Assembly: GCF_002914525.1 (NCBI RefSeq)
Contig: NZ_LODW01000104.1
Span: 213,851 to 277,850, forward strand
Direction: 5' to 3'
From: Rhizobium hidalgonense
Lineage (GTDB): Bacteria; Pseudomonadota; Alphaproteobacteria; Rhizobiales; Rhizobiaceae
DNA length: 64,000 bases
Under the pieces are notes generated by a model. That model was given only the letters and a program-made list of their open reading frames with translations, had not been told where the DNA came from and did not search any database. Shown here piece after piece: positions 26,560 to 35,902 of the stretch (its first letter is position 1; each line of letters opens with the position of its first letter). The translations under genes were made by a program, and so were the position numbers.

Positions 26560-27261
26560 ATGATGGACGCCAGCACGCAGAGCATGGATGCGACGGGAAG
26601 CTTCACGGCCGCGGCCTGGGACCGGATCGCGCCTGTCATGGCCGAGATCGAGGTGCTGCCGCTTCTGACACGGCTTTCGGACGGAACGTTGCCGCCGGAG
26701 GTTTTCCGGCACTACATCCTGCAGGATGCACTCTATCTGAAGCACTATGCGCGATGCCTCGCCATCGTCGCGGCCAAGGCGCCCGACAATGCACAGGTGC
26801 TGCGCTTCCTCGGTTCGGCGCAGAAGGCGATCACCGTCGAGCAGGGCCTGCATGCCGGCTTCCTTAGCCAGTTCGGCATCTCCTCCGAGGATGTGACGTC
26901 AGCCGAACCCTCGCCCGCTTGTTTTGCCTATACGAATTTCCTGCTTGCCACCGCCTATCACAGCTCTTACGCCGTGGCGCTTTCTTCGATCCTCCCCTGT
27001 TTCTGGATCTATTGGCACGTCGGCGAGGCGATCAAGAACCGGCCAGCCGTCGAAGGCAATGCCTTCCAGGCCTGGATCAACACCTATGGCGACCCGCAAT
27101 TTGCAGCCGGCGCCCGCGAAGTGATCGCGCTGACCGACATCGCCGCCCGCGCCGCCTCGCCGACGGAGCGCATAGAGATGATGGATGTTTTCGTGCGCGC
27201 CTCGCAATATGAATGGATGTTCTGGGATTCGGCCTGGCGGCTGGAGGCGTGGCCGGTCTGA
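26560..27261 (+). CDS. tenA: Thiaminase II / aminopyrimidine aminohydrolase TenA
   Basis: A 233-residue helical enzyme that hydrolyses aminopyrimidine breakdown products of thiamine so that they can be salvaged. Expected active-site residues are present: Asp56 (YILQDALYL), Tyr124 (CFAYTNFLL), the nucleophile Cys147 and Tyr151 (SSILPCFWIYWHVGE), and a C-terminal Glu in QYEWMFWDSAW. GAGGAG sits four bases before the first of two ATGs. Divergence from the XRE-cupin gene suggests that this regulator senses a thiamine-related compound; that is inference. No TPP riboswitch is visible in the 124-base gap. Confidence 0.9.
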   Translation: MMDASTQSMDATGSFTAAAWDRIAPVMAEIEVLPLLTRLSDGTLPPEVFRHYILQDALYLKHYARCLAIVAAKAPDNAQVLRFLGSAQKAITVEQGLHAGFLSQFGISSEDVTSAEPSPACFAYTNFLLATAYHSSYAVALSSILPCFWIYWHVGEAIKNRPAVEGNAFQAWINTYGDPQFAAGAREVIALTDIAARAASPTERIEMMDVFVRASQYEWMFWDSAWRLEAWPV

Positions 27262-27338
27262 CAGGCGTGCGACCGGCCCGCAAAATAGCGTAAACAGCAG
27301 GATAATTACCGCTTTGCGGCAGGGGGCGGCGCTGCTAT

Positions 27339-29171
<1,833 letters not shown>

Positions 29172-29184
29172 GACTTCTCAATCA

Positions 29185-29217
29185 GATCTCATGCGCATAT
29201 GATCTGCGCATGAGATC
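29185..29217. promoter_or_regulatory. Perfect 13-bp inverted repeat, likely ccdAB operator
   Basis: GATCTCATGCGCA and TGCGCATGAGATC are separated by seven bases (TATGATC). The element lies between the lepA stop and the ccdA start and ends 12 bases before the ccdA ATG. CcdA-CcdB complexes in known systems bind such palindromes to repress their own promoter. There is no U tract, so a terminator role for lepA is less likely. Confidence 0.7.
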
Positions 29218-29229
29218 GAGGAGATCGTT

Positions 29230-29460
29230 ATGCCGCAACAGCTCAGAAAAGCAGCGAACCTTTCCCTTGACGAAGGCCTCATTTCCCAGGCGCGCGAGCT
29301 CAAGATCAACATATCCAGGGCAGCGGAAGATGGAATTGCGCAGGCCATAAAGGCGGAGCGCGAGCGGCTATGGCGTATCGAGAATGCCGAGGCTATCCGG
29401 CTGGAAAACGAATATGTTGAAAAGCACGGCTTGCCGTTCGCCAAGTACCGTCAGTTTTAA
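29230..29460 (+). CDS. ccdA: CcdA-family antitoxin
   Basis: A 76-residue antitoxin of the type II CcdA family. The N-terminal ribbon-helix-helix (about 1-40: KAANLSLDEGLISQARELKINISRAAEDGI) binds DNA. The C-terminal acidic helix (ERERLWRIENAEAIRLENEYVEKHG) wraps around CcdB and neutralises it. The closing motif LPFAKYRQF is typical. The stop codon shares one base with the toxin start (TAATG), ensuring coupled translation. Confidence 0.93.
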   Translation: MPQQLRKAANLSLDEGLISQARELKINISRAAEDGIAQAIKAERERLWRIENAEAIRLENEYVEKHGLPFAKYRQF

Positions 29461-29759
29461 TGGCACGCTTTCACGTCTATCGCCTCAAAACCGGGAATGT
29501 CCTGGCCATCGATCTTCAAGCCAATCTCCTTGACGACCTGCCTTCGCGAGTCATGGTTCCGCTGCATCCGGTGCAAGAACTGAGCTGGTCGATCTCACGA
29601 CTGAACCCACGCTTTGCTATCGAGGGTGAAACCTATGTCATGGCAACTCAGCGCATGGCGTCGATCCCGACCACCGAAATAGCAAGAGCGATCGCAGATC
29701 TATCGGGCAAGAGCGATGCCATCACGGGCGCCCTGGATTTTCTTTTCCAAGGCTTCTGA
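29460..29759 (+). CDS. ccdB: CcdB-family toxin (DNA gyrase poison)
   Basis: A 99-residue toxin of the CcdB family, which traps DNA gyrase in a cleaved complex. Diagnostic stretches are ARFHVYRLKTGNVLAIDLQA, DLPSRVMVPL, RLNPRFAIEGETYVMATQRM and the C-terminal DALTGALDFLFQGF-like ending (DAITGALDFLFQGF), which carries the gyrase-contacting residues in F-plasmid CcdB. It appears intact, so this chromosomal pair is probably functional. Confidence 0.93.
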   Translation: MARFHVYRLKTGNVLAIDLQANLLDDLPSRVMVPLHPVQELSWSISRLNPRFAIEGETYVMATQRMASIPTTEIARAIADLSGKSDAITGALDFLFQGF

Positions 29760-29761
29760 GA

Positions 29762-30214
29762 TCAGCTCCCCGCCATATATTCCTTCACCAACCCCTCATA
29801 GGCCTGCATCTCAGGCAGCGCCGCGTAGCTGTGCACCGCGCCGGTCTCGGCAAAGGCCAGCTTCTCGCTTGTCCAGGTCTCGATGAAGGGCGTGAACCAG
29901 CTGATATCGTCGAGCATGGTCACGCGCAGGTTGACGAACCAGTCCATGCCTTCCGGCCGGGTGAACATCCAGCTCATGCAATGCGGGCAGAAATAGTGCT
30001 TGGTGACACCGTGCAGGCCGCCGATAACAGGCTCGCCTTTGCTAACTTCGAAGCCTTCGCTGGGGATGGCGGCGCTTAGCGAATAGGCGCTCGCCGTCAT
30101 CTTCTGGCAGCCTGTGCAATGGCAGGCCATGGTCAGCAGCGGCGGAGCGCTGATCTTCAACCGCACCCGGCCACAGCGGCAGCCGCCTTCCATAGATAAA
30201 TTCGATTTGCTCAT
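29762..30214 (-). CDS. GFA family (glutathione-dependent formaldehyde-activating-like) protein
   Basis: A 150-residue zinc protein of the GFA/CENP-V fold. The zinc-binding cysteines are in GGCRCGRVRL (10-19), ACHCTGCQK (30-38) and YFCPHCMSW (74-82). The family includes an enzyme joining formaldehyde and glutathione, but most members have unknown substrates. GGAGGGAAAC precedes the ATG. It converges with ccdB, the two stops being two bases apart. Confidence 0.9.
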   Translation of the reverse strand: MSKSNLSMEGGCRCGRVRLKISAPPLLTMACHCTGCQKMTASAYSLSAAIPSEGFEVSKGEPVIGGLHGVTKHYFCPHCMSWMFTRPEGMDWFVNLRVTMLDDISWFTPFIETWTSEKLAFAETGAVHSYAALPEMQAYEGLVKEYMAGS

Positions 30215-30301
30215 GTTTCCCTCCGTTTCGCTTTCTCATCTAGCGGAGTGATTCTCGCTGTCGAGATGGGAAGGTTATTTCGGGACAGGCGGCACACCGG
30301 C

Positions 30302-30850
30302 TTAGCGGATGCGGGCCGGATTGCCGACCACGGTCGCGCCCGCCGGCACATCCTTCGTCACCACGGCACCGGCGCCGACGATCGCGCCATCGCCGATCGT
30401 CACACCGCCGAGGATGATGGCACCGCCGCCGATCCACACGTCCTTGCCGATCGTGACCGGCCGGGCGATCTCGATGCCCCGGCTGCGAAGTGCTGCGTCC
30501 TTGTGATGTTCGGCGCAATAGATCTGCACGCCGGGGCCGAACATGCTGCGGTCGCCGATGGTCACGCGGCCGGAATCGAGAATGGCGCAGCCGGCATTGA
30601 AATAGACGCGTTCGCCGAGAAGGATATTGATGCCGTAGGAGCAGTGAAACGGCGCCTCGATGAAGACATCCCGCGCAGCCTGCGCAAAGAGCGCCCTCAG
30701 GACCGGCGCCATCGCGCCGCGCTCGTCCGGCGGCATCGTATTGTGCGCATGGACGGCTCGGCGCGCCTGCCGGCGCAAGCGATCGAGCGCGTCGTCGAGG
30801 CAGCAATACCATTCGCCCGCGGCCATCTTCTCGCGTTCGCTTGCCGGCAT
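30302..30850 (-). CDS. Maltose/nodulation O-acetyltransferase-like hexapeptide acetyltransferase
   Basis: A 182-residue trimeric left-handed beta-helix enzyme. An N-terminal helical segment (SEREKMAAGEWYCCLDDALDR) is followed by hexapeptide repeats from about residue 75 (INILLGERVYFNAGCAILDS to VTIGDGAIVGAGAVVTKDVP) and ends PAGATVVGNPARIR. The catalytic histidine is in CAEHHKD. It resembles Maa and NodL, which use acetyl-CoA to acetylate sugars. No nod genes are nearby, so a general sugar acetyltransferase is more likely. It follows the amidotransferase gene by 11 bases. Confidence 0.9.
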   Translation of the reverse strand: MPASEREKMAAGEWYCCLDDALDRLRRQARRAVHAHNTMPPDERGAMAPVLRALFAQAARDVFIEAPFHCSYGINILLGERVYFNAGCAILDSGRVTIGDRSMFGPGVQIYCAEHHKDAALRSRGIEIARPVTIGKDVWIGGGAIILGGVTIGDGAIVGAGAVVTKDVPAGATVVGNPARIR

Positions 30851-30861
30851 CGCTTCGCCTC

Positions 30862-31599
30862 TCACACCGAGGCCTGCGACAGCATCACGATCTCCTGCGG
30901 TTCGATCAGGCTGACCCAGGCACGGGCGATGGCAAGGCCGGCGGCATCGGCGGCACCGCCATGCCTTGCCGCCAGTTCGGCATGGTTTTCCAGCCAGCCG
31001 GGGGCGATGCGCTCGATCGTATCGGGGAAATCGGCCTTCCACTCCTCGACGACGCTTGTGTTGGCCTCGAAATGGAACTGGGTGCCATAGACGGCGCGGC
31101 CGATGCGGAAGGCTTGGTTCTCGGCAACAGGGCTGGTGGCGAGACGGACGGCGCCCTCCGGCAGGGTAAAGGTATCGGCATGCCATTCGAAGATGGTGAA
31201 TTCGCCGCCGAGCGCCTGTAGCAGCGGATCGGCCCGCCCCTCGCCGGTGACACCGATCCTATGCCAGCCGAACTCGCGGGCGGCGCCCAACAGATTGTCG
31301 GCGCCATAGGCGCGGGCGAGGATCTGGCTGCCGAGGCAGATACCGAGCACGGCCTTGCCGGCATCGCCGAAGCAGCGCGCCAGCCGGGCGAGTTCCGGCA
31401 GATAGGGATGCACCTCGTGATCCAGGGCGCTCTGCTCGCCGCCGAGGACGACGAGCGCGTCATGCCTGGATATGTCCTGTGGCAGGATGCCGTCCTGCCA
31501 CACGCGAAACCACTCGATGTCAGCCCCCGCCTCATCGAGCGCTCTGGCGAGCGCGCCAAGGCCGGTATTGCGCATGTTTTCGATGACGGCGACTCGCAT
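30862..31599 (-). CDS. Class I glutamine amidotransferase-like protein
   Basis: A 245-residue single-domain GATase I protein. The triad is Cys88 (LGICLGSQ), His176 and Glu178 (GTQFHFEAN). Stand-alone members resemble the YfeJ / GMP synthase-like glutamine amidotransferases and may hydrolyse gamma-glutamyl compounds or feed ammonia to a partner. No partner synthetase is adjacent; the acetyltransferase downstream is probably cotranscribed. Confidence 0.88.
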   Translation of the reverse strand: MRVAVIENMRNTGLGALARALDEAGADIEWFRVWQDGILPQDISRHDALVVLGGEQSALDHEVHPYLPELARLARCFGDAGKAVLGICLGSQILARAYGADNLLGAAREFGWHRIGVTGEGRADPLLQALGGEFTIFEWHADTFTLPEGAVRLATSPVAENQAFRIGRAVYGTQFHFEANTSVVEEWKADFPDTIERIAPGWLENHAELAARHGGAADAAGLAIARAWVSLIEPQEIVMLSQASV

Positions 31600-31727
31600 C
31601 AGCTTTTCCCCGGTATGACCGACCAGGGGAAGAGACCATGCCGGAGAACGGCGCGCAAGATGCTTAAGCGCGCCATTGCATGCGCACGCTGCAAGGGCTT
31701 AAATCCAAGCAAACGAAAGGAAACATC

Positions 31728-32021
31728 ATGACCGAAAAAGCCCGCGTCTCGATCCTCTACTGCACTCAGTGCAACTGGCTGCTGCGCGCCGCCTGGATGG
31801 CGCAGGAGCTGCTGCACACTTTTTCCGACAGTCTCGGCGAGGTGGCGCTGATCCCCGGCACCGGCGGCAATTTCGAGATCCGCGTCAACGGCGATCTCAT
31901 CTGGGAACGCAAGCGCGACGGCGGCTTTCCCGGGCCGAAGGAGCTGAAGCAGCGCGTCCGCGACATCGTCGAGCCCGGCCGCGATCTCGGCCATGTCGAC
32001 CGCGCGTCGCTGGAAAGCTGA
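31728..32021 (+). CDS. SelT/SelW/SelH-type Rdx family protein
   Basis: A 97-residue thioredoxin-like protein with the redox motif C-T-Q-C near the N terminus (ILYCTQCNWLLRAAWMAQELL) and VALIPGTGGNFEIRVNGDLIW, both typical of the bacterial SelW-like Rdx family. The selenocysteine of the animal proteins is cysteine here. The start is the ATG after GAAAGGAAAC. Partners and substrate are unknown. Confidence 0.92.
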   Translation: MTEKARVSILYCTQCNWLLRAAWMAQELLHTFSDSLGEVALIPGTGGNFEIRVNGDLIWERKRDGGFPGPKELKQRVRDIVEPGRDLGHVDRASLES

Positions 32022-32031
32022 GCGGACCCGC

Positions 32032-32448
32032 TCAGCGATAGGGCGAGCGGCAGACCCTGTAGACGCCTTCATAGGTGAGAAAATGATCCGTCCTCGGATT
32101 GTAGGAGCGGTATTCATTGGTGCACCAGGCGATATGCTTGTTCGGAGCGTTCGGCTGCACGCGGCGAACCGGCGGCGGATCATAGGTCAGCTGCGGCCGC
32201 CCGGCGGCGCCCGGCTGGTAATAGGTCGGTCCCGTCGCGCCACGCGGCCGGTAATTCGGCTGAACATAGGCGGGGCGATGCCATTGCTGCGGCCCGAAAC
32301 CGAAGCAGCCGCGAAAATCGCAAAGCGTCGATCCGGTGTTGAGCGGCCCGACCCCGGGCTTGCCCAACTTCAGCGAATCAGCACCGGCCATAGCTGGCGC
32401 GAGAAGCGCAAAAAGGCCGGCAAGCAGAATTGGGCGGGAAGAGTGCAT
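32032..32448 (-). CDS. Secreted hypothetical protein
   Basis: A 138-residue protein with a clear signal peptide (ILLAGLFALLAPAMAGADS, cleavage near residue 23-25). The mature part is rich in Pro, Tyr and Gly (RPAYVQPNYRPRGATGPTYY) and contains four cysteines (CDFRGCFGFG, AWCTNEY, VCRSPYR), which could form two disulphides in the periplasm. I do not recognise a function. It converges with the Rdx gene and is the last host gene before the tRNA. Confidence 0.75.
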   Translation of the reverse strand: MHSSRPILLAGLFALLAPAMAGADSLKLGKPGVGPLNTGSTLCDFRGCFGFGPQQWHRPAYVQPNYRPRGATGPTYYQPGAAGRPQLTYDPPPVRRVQPNAPNKHIAWCTNEYRSYNPRTDHFLTYEGVYRVCRSPYR

Positions 32449-32616
32449 GAAGCATTCCTTTCGATATTTCCTTTATATAGGGCGTGCCGACCGGAGCGCT
32501 ATGCCTGGCCTACGGCCGTCCCCCGCGCGCGGCCGGCTGCTTTTTCGCCAACTGTCAGAAAAACTTCAAAAACCCGGTTGACAGTCCGGAGCTGCCCCCT
32601 TACATCGCTCTCCGTC

Positions 32617-32703
32617 GCCCAGATGGCGGAATTGGTAGACGCGCCAGCTTCAGGTGCTGGTACCCGAAAGGGTGTGGAGGTTCGAGTCCTCTTCTGGGCA
32701 CCA
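32617..32703 (+). tRNA. tRNA-Leu (anticodon CAG)
   Basis: An 87-base tRNA with encoded CCA. The acceptor stem GCCCAGA (32617-32623) pairs with TCTGGGC (32693-32699), discriminator A, then CCA. The anticodon stem-loop CCAGC-TTCAGGT-GCTGG gives anticodon CAG. A long variable arm (TACCCGAAAGGGTG) identifies a class II leucine tRNA. The T arm is GAGG-TTCGAGT-CCTC. Prophage-type genes begin directly downstream. Confidence 0.98.
32680..32703 (+). other. Putative left attachment site (tRNA 3' end)
   Basis: The T-loop to CCA end of the tRNA is the usual integration target of tyrosine recombinases, and everything to the right up to the window edge looks phage-derived. I found no second copy of this sequence and no integrase in the window, so the boundary is inferred from context only. 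Confidence 0.45.
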
Positions 32704-32783
32704 TTCCATTTTAGAAAAGCCAGCAATTACAACGCTTTAAGCGGATTGTTTGCTTTTCGATCCCCCTCAATATCCCCCCACAA

Positions 32784-33083
32784 TTATCCACTGGGCTCGG
32801 TGAGCTCTTTGGCTTCATCTGGGATGTGGATCCGAAGGCCCATCGGGTTTGACCAGCCCAATGTCTCTTCATCGTCGCCTCCGTCTTCGTCCTCGGCGGT
32901 GTCGAGCTCCAGATCATAGAAACACCCGTTGCCTATGCACTGTGGCGTGCTGCCGATCGACGGTTCGCTGTCGCCGTTGTCCTCAAGGTTCGGATCGCCA
33001 TCCAGAAGATCAAGCAGGGCGATCATTTCTTCAATGTATGCCTCCAGCGTTTGACGCCGCAGGTCCTGAACAACTTTGCTCAC
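32784..33083 (-). CDS. Acidic hypothetical protein of the prophage left arm
   Basis: A 99-residue, strongly acidic protein (many Asp and Glu from residue 22 on) with a helical N terminus (VVQDLRRQTLEAYIEEMIALLDLLDG) and a mid-section CIGNGCFYDLELDTAEDEDGGDDEE. Its start overlaps the stop of the upstream gene by four bases, so the two are cotranscribed and coupled. No known family; acidity and position suggest a regulatory or DNA-mimic-like role, but that is speculation. Confidence 0.75.
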   Translation of the reverse strand: MSKVVQDLRRQTLEAYIEEMIALLDLLDGDPNLEDNGDSEPSIGSTPQCIGNGCFYDLELDTAEDEDGGDDEETLGWSNPMGLRIHIPDEAKELTEPSG

Positions 33084-33949
33084 ACCGCTACCCTCCCGGC
33101 GACTTCTGCCACGGACTCTATGAACCGGGCCATCTGCCCAAGCGGGGTGGTGTCAGATTTCGTGAGTTCCATGAGGTCTCCAGCCGTTACAGCAAGGACG
33201 TCAGCTTTCATACCTAAGCCGGCCAGGCTCAGAGCGTGGCATTGAGAGACTTCGTTGGCGGCTTTGCGAAGATGAATGCCAGTGTCTCTTACCCGCAGAC
33301 GCGCAGCATCAGCCCCAGAGATGTCCCGAAGATGGGCGGTCTCGGCCTCATACTGGACGGCCAACTGGATACGCTGTTCGCACTCCCTGATAGACTTCAT
33401 CCTGTAGGCTCGATTTTGAGCGAGAGCCTTTTCAGTTCGCCCCGTTGGCGCGGACTGCTTCCACCTTTTCAGGTGGTCCCTCTCTTCGTCGGCCGTCCGA
33501 ATGACGAAGCATGTCTTTCTGATTTCCCGACGGAATTTCGGCGCCAGCCTCTTTGTCAGGTCACTCGTGTCTCTGAGGAGAAAGCGGCCGATGATGTCAC
33601 GCTCGGCTGGCATGGTATATCGCCCGTCCTGCGCGTTGGCTCCAAGCAGCAGCTCCTCAGGTGCCAATGGCCACTGATGCCGCCACTCATCCGCAATCCA
33701 CTCCAAAGAATCCTGCGCTTCCTTAAGCTCGGCACAGGCATCATAGAATTTCTGGTAGGCAAGGATCAACTCAGGGTTCTCTATCTGGTCAGAGGGAAGA
33801 GCTTGCGCCTCGGTCGCGATGGCTCCATGTGAATTAGGTGCGACGGCGACCGCTGCGATCGTCGAGGTAGCGGCGAAACCCCAAAGAAGGGCTCGGCGGG
33901 TGGTATTAGGCAAGCCTTCGGCGGCTGCCGGAATTACATGGTTCGGCAT
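33080..33949 (-). CDS. Hypothetical protein with Tat-like signal, prophage switch region
   Basis: A 289-residue protein starting MPNHVIPAAAEGLPNTTRRALLWGF-like; the twin arginine followed by a hydrophobic stretch (TRRALLWGFAATSTIAAVAV, about 17-36) resembles a Tat signal. The rest is mostly helical, with YQKFYDACAELKEAQDSLEWIADEW and ADEERDHLKRWKQSAPTGRT, and holds no domain I recognise. GGGAG precedes the ATG at 33949; longer upstream frames lack support. It is divergent from the XRE regulator at 34077, sharing the operator region. A secreted protein in this position is unusual. Confidence 0.7.
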   Translation of the reverse strand: MPNHVIPAAAEGLPNTTRRALLWGFAATSTIAAVAVAPNSHGAIATEAQALPSDQIENPELILAYQKFYDACAELKEAQDSLEWIADEWRHQWPLAPEELLLGANAQDGRYTMPAERDIIGRFLLRDTSDLTKRLAPKFRREIRKTCFVIRTADEERDHLKRWKQSAPTGRTEKALAQNRAYRMKSIRECEQRIQLAVQYEAETAHLRDISGADAARLRVRDTGIHLRKAANEVSQCHALSLAGLGMKADVLAVTAGDLMELTKSDTTPLGQMARFIESVAEVAGRVAV

Positions 33950-33995
33950 TTTATACTCCCCGGTATATGGCGAATCAGCGTTAACTATCGCTATT

Positions 33996-34018
33996 AACCT
34001 AGTTATGAAAACTAGGTT
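33996..34018. promoter_or_regulatory. Operator-like inverted repeat between divergent prophage genes
   Basis: AACCTAGTT and AACTAGGTT are perfect 9-bp arms with a five-base spacer. Related half-sites recur close by (TAACTATCG before it, TAACTAGGTG and TAACTATG after it to 34049). The stretch is AT-rich compared with its surroundings. It is the likely binding region of the XRE regulator encoded at 34077. Confidence 0.7.
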
Positions 34019-34076
34019 TGTCAAACGGTAACTAGGTGCTATAACTATGTTTATCGTTTTAAGAGGTATTTTCCGA

Positions 34077-34331
34077 ATGCTGACGACTGGAAACCAGCTC
34101 AAGGCCGCCCGTATTCTGGCAGAAATTGAGCAGAAAGAGCTCGCAGAAAAGGCCGGCTTGAACGTCAACACTATTCGGAACATGGAGAGTGTGGGAAACG
34201 GACCGATCGCCGGTCGTGCTGCTAACGTCCAAGTGGTGCAGCGAGTGCTCGAAGGTATGGGGATTCAATTTCTAAATCACGGGTGCCCCGGCGTTAGGCT
34301 GATGGCAGAACGCAACTCTGGGACCGATTAG
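34077..34331 (+). CDS. XRE-type helix-turn-helix regulator, prophage repressor-like
   Basis: An 84-residue small DNA-binding protein. The helix-turn-helix is seen in GNQLKAARILAEIEQKELAE, then KAGLNVNTIRNMES (about 5-40), followed by QVVQRVLEGMGIQFLN, the usual small C-terminal element of these regulators. AGAGG ten bases upstream favours this ATG over one ten codons earlier. Its gene faces the divergent gene at 33949 across clustered inverted repeats, the layout of a lysis-lysogeny or excision switch. Confidence 0.85.
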   Translation: MLTTGNQLKAARILAEIEQKELAEKAGLNVNTIRNMESVGNGPIAGRAANVQVVQRVLEGMGIQFLNHGCPGVRLMAERNSGTD

Positions 34332-34417
34332 AGTTGCCCAGGCGCTCCACGCCATTGACTCCGCCCGCGCAGTTTGCAGTCTTTGTCTTTGTTTTTGTCT
34401 TTGAGGGAGGACCGACG

Positions 34418-34591
34418 ATGGATGAAGTTAAATGCAAGTGCGGCCGGGTTTATGAGGAGACCAAAATGAAACTCCCGGCCCGCGATGTTGACTCGTGGTC
34501 CTGTGAGTGTGGTGAAGTGCTTCGGGAATGGAATGGTGGGGTTTGCTACAAGTACCGCCTGATACGGAATGACGCCGCGACAGGATGGTGA
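34418..34591 (+). CDS. Small zinc-ribbon-like protein
   Basis: A 57-residue protein with two C-x-C pairs (EVKCKCGRVYEE and WSCECGEVLREW) that could bind one zinc ion, as in very small phage zinc ribbons. GAGGGAGG precedes the ATG by seven bases. A T-rich run with repeated CTTTGT units (34377-34403) lies just upstream. It starts the rightward series of small overlapping genes. Function unknown. Confidence 0.7.
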   Translation: MDEVKCKCGRVYEETKMKLPARDVDSWSCECGEVLREWNGGVCYKYRLIRNDAATGW

Positions 34592-34592
34592 G

Positions 34593-34838
34593 ATGCGTGA
34601 AATCGAAAGCGCGATTACACCGGAGCAACTTGTCGCCAAATTCGCAAAAGCCGGCATTTCTATATCGGAGCGAACTCTGCGGGAGAGGGCGCGTCAGGTC
34701 GGCGCGTATCGGCTGATCGGTAAAACGATGTTCCTCATGCCCGAAGATGTTGAAAAGATCATCGAGGCCGCCAAGCCAATGCCGCGGAAATCCGCGTTAA
34801 CTGAGCCGAAAAGAAGCGCAAGGAAGCGGATGTCCTGA
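34593..34838 (+). CDS. Excisionase-like helix-turn-helix protein
   Basis: An 81-residue protein that starts two bases after the previous stop. TPEQLVAKFAKAGISISERT and LRERARQVGAYRLIGKTMFL then PEDVEKIIEA match the winged-helix MerR/Xis-like fold, in which a short helix-turn-helix is followed by a beta-hairpin wing. The C terminus is basic (KPMPRKSALTEPKRSARKR). It may control excision or transcription of the element. Confidence 0.75.
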   Translation: MREIESAITPEQLVAKFAKAGISISERTLRERARQVGAYRLIGKTMFLMPEDVEKIIEAAKPMPRKSALTEPKRSARKRMS

Positions 34839-34865
34839 CATGGCCAAATCGACTGTTCCAGCCCA

Positions 34866-35402
34866 ATGAACTTTCGTAGGAAACCTCAGGCGGTGTCAGC
34901 GCTACCACCAACTGCTCAAGATAGAAGGCTGGGCGGCCGACCTTCTGTTGAAGTCCGGACGATGAAGATAAAACCGGACGGAAAGGTCGAGGAGCTGACT
35001 TGCCACCCTCTCGAATACTATGGTTCGTGCCCAGACGTGGGCGACACCATCGTGTCGAATTATTTCGAGGCGCCAATTTTCTACTCCGTCCAACGCCGCT
35101 ATTTCGTTATGGAATCCCTTGCATACGTAGGCTGGGCCCTCATAGTCCGAGAAATCGACCCATCAGGGCCGCCTCAAGAACTATGGAACGAATGGCAGGC
35201 AGCGACTAAATTTTGGGAAGAAATCGACGAGCAAGAGGAGCAGGAAGAGCAACAGGCCAAAACAGAGAGGCTGAATGCACTGCTTGGAAGAAACCCGCGT
35301 CGGCCGCCAACTAACTCTTCGCAAAACAAACCTAAGAAACCAAAGAAACGAAAATTACAGCCACGCGGTTCGGACGGAAGAGAACCGAAGTCCGATGGCT
35401 AA
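34866..35402 (+). CDS. Hypothetical prophage protein
   Basis: A 178-residue protein. The middle part (MKIKPDGKVEELTCHPLEYY, VGDTIVSNYFEAPIFYSVQRRYFVMES) looks globular. The C-terminal third is a highly acidic helix (EEIDEQEEQEEQQAKTE) followed by a lysine-rich tail (KPKKPKKRKLQPRG). A later start at MKIKPDG is possible. The 3' end overlaps the PrtN-like gene by eight bases. I do not recognise it. Confidence 0.65.
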   Translation: MNFRRKPQAVSALPPTAQDRRLGGRPSVEVRTMKIKPDGKVEELTCHPLEYYGSCPDVGDTIVSNYFEAPIFYSVQRRYFVMESLAYVGWALIVREIDPSGPPQELWNEWQAATKFWEEIDEQEEQEEQQAKTERLNALLGRNPRRPPTNSSQNKPKKPKKRKLQPRGSDGREPKSDG

Positions 35403-35694
35403 GCTGACTGAACCTCAATTTTCCACCAGCTATCTGCTCTTTGCCCAATACGGCGGCAAAGCGGTCATCCCGATCGAGGATGTGTGTCGAGACTACTTCC
35501 GCCATCTAACGCCTGCGAAGTTGCTCCGTAAGGTCGCGGCGGGCGAAATTGCTCTTCCCGTCATGCGGTCGGAGATCTCACAAAAATCGCAAAAGGGTGT
35601 CCATTTGCAGGATCTAGCGAGCTACATCGACCAGCGGCGGGAGGCGGCACTTGAGGAGTTCCGGCAATCAACGCAAAAGGTCCAAGATGACTGA
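35395..35694 (+). CDS. Pyocin activator PrtN-like protein
   Basis: A 99-residue protein matching the PrtN family: FSTSYLLFAQYGGKAVIPIE, DVCRDYFRHLTPAKLLRKVA and KGVHLQDLASYIDQRREAA. In Pseudomonas PrtN activates pyocin genes after DNA damage; in rhizobial prophages its relatives sit in the early region and are probably DNA-binding activators of late or excision genes. It overlaps both neighbours, so it is part of one tightly packed operon. The start is set by conservation of MAKLTEPQFST. Confidence 0.85.
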   Translation: MAKLTEPQFSTSYLLFAQYGGKAVIPIEDVCRDYFRHLTPAKLLRKVAAGEIALPVMRSEISQKSQKGVHLQDLASYIDQRREAALEEFRQSTQKVQDD

Positions 35695-35902
35695 CGAGGA
35701 GCAACGGCCTTTCACGCCCAAGAAGCTAGCCGAGCGATGGCTCTGCTCGGAGCGTCATGTGCGAAACATGCTGCAGCGGGGAGACATTCCCTATTTCAGG
35801 CTCGGCGGGAAACTCATTCGCATCAAATTTCGTGACGTTGAAGAGTTCGAGAAAGCAGGCGTTATGAAAAACGAGAAAGACGATTCAGCAGGGCATGACT
35901 AA
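35687..35902 (+). CDS. Excisionase family DNA-binding protein
   Basis: A 71-residue protein with the helix-turn-helix typical of Xis/MerR-like excisionases: FTPKKLAERWLCSERHVRNM then LQRGDIPYFRLGGKLIRIKF and RDVEEFEKAG. Such proteins bend attachment-site DNA to direct excision. It overlaps the PrtN-like gene by eight bases and the next gene by eight. Two excisionase-like genes in one operon are unusual; one may act as a transcription regulator. Confidence 0.88.
   Translation: MTDEEQRPFTPKKLAERWLCSERHVRNMLQRGDIPYFRLGGKLIRIKFRDVEEFEKAGVMKNEKDDSAGHD

Noticed and set aside
34377..34403. CTTTGT-type tandem run as a phase-variable repeat
   Set aside because: The units are few and imperfect, and the run lies upstream of the accepted start codon and ribosome-binding site.
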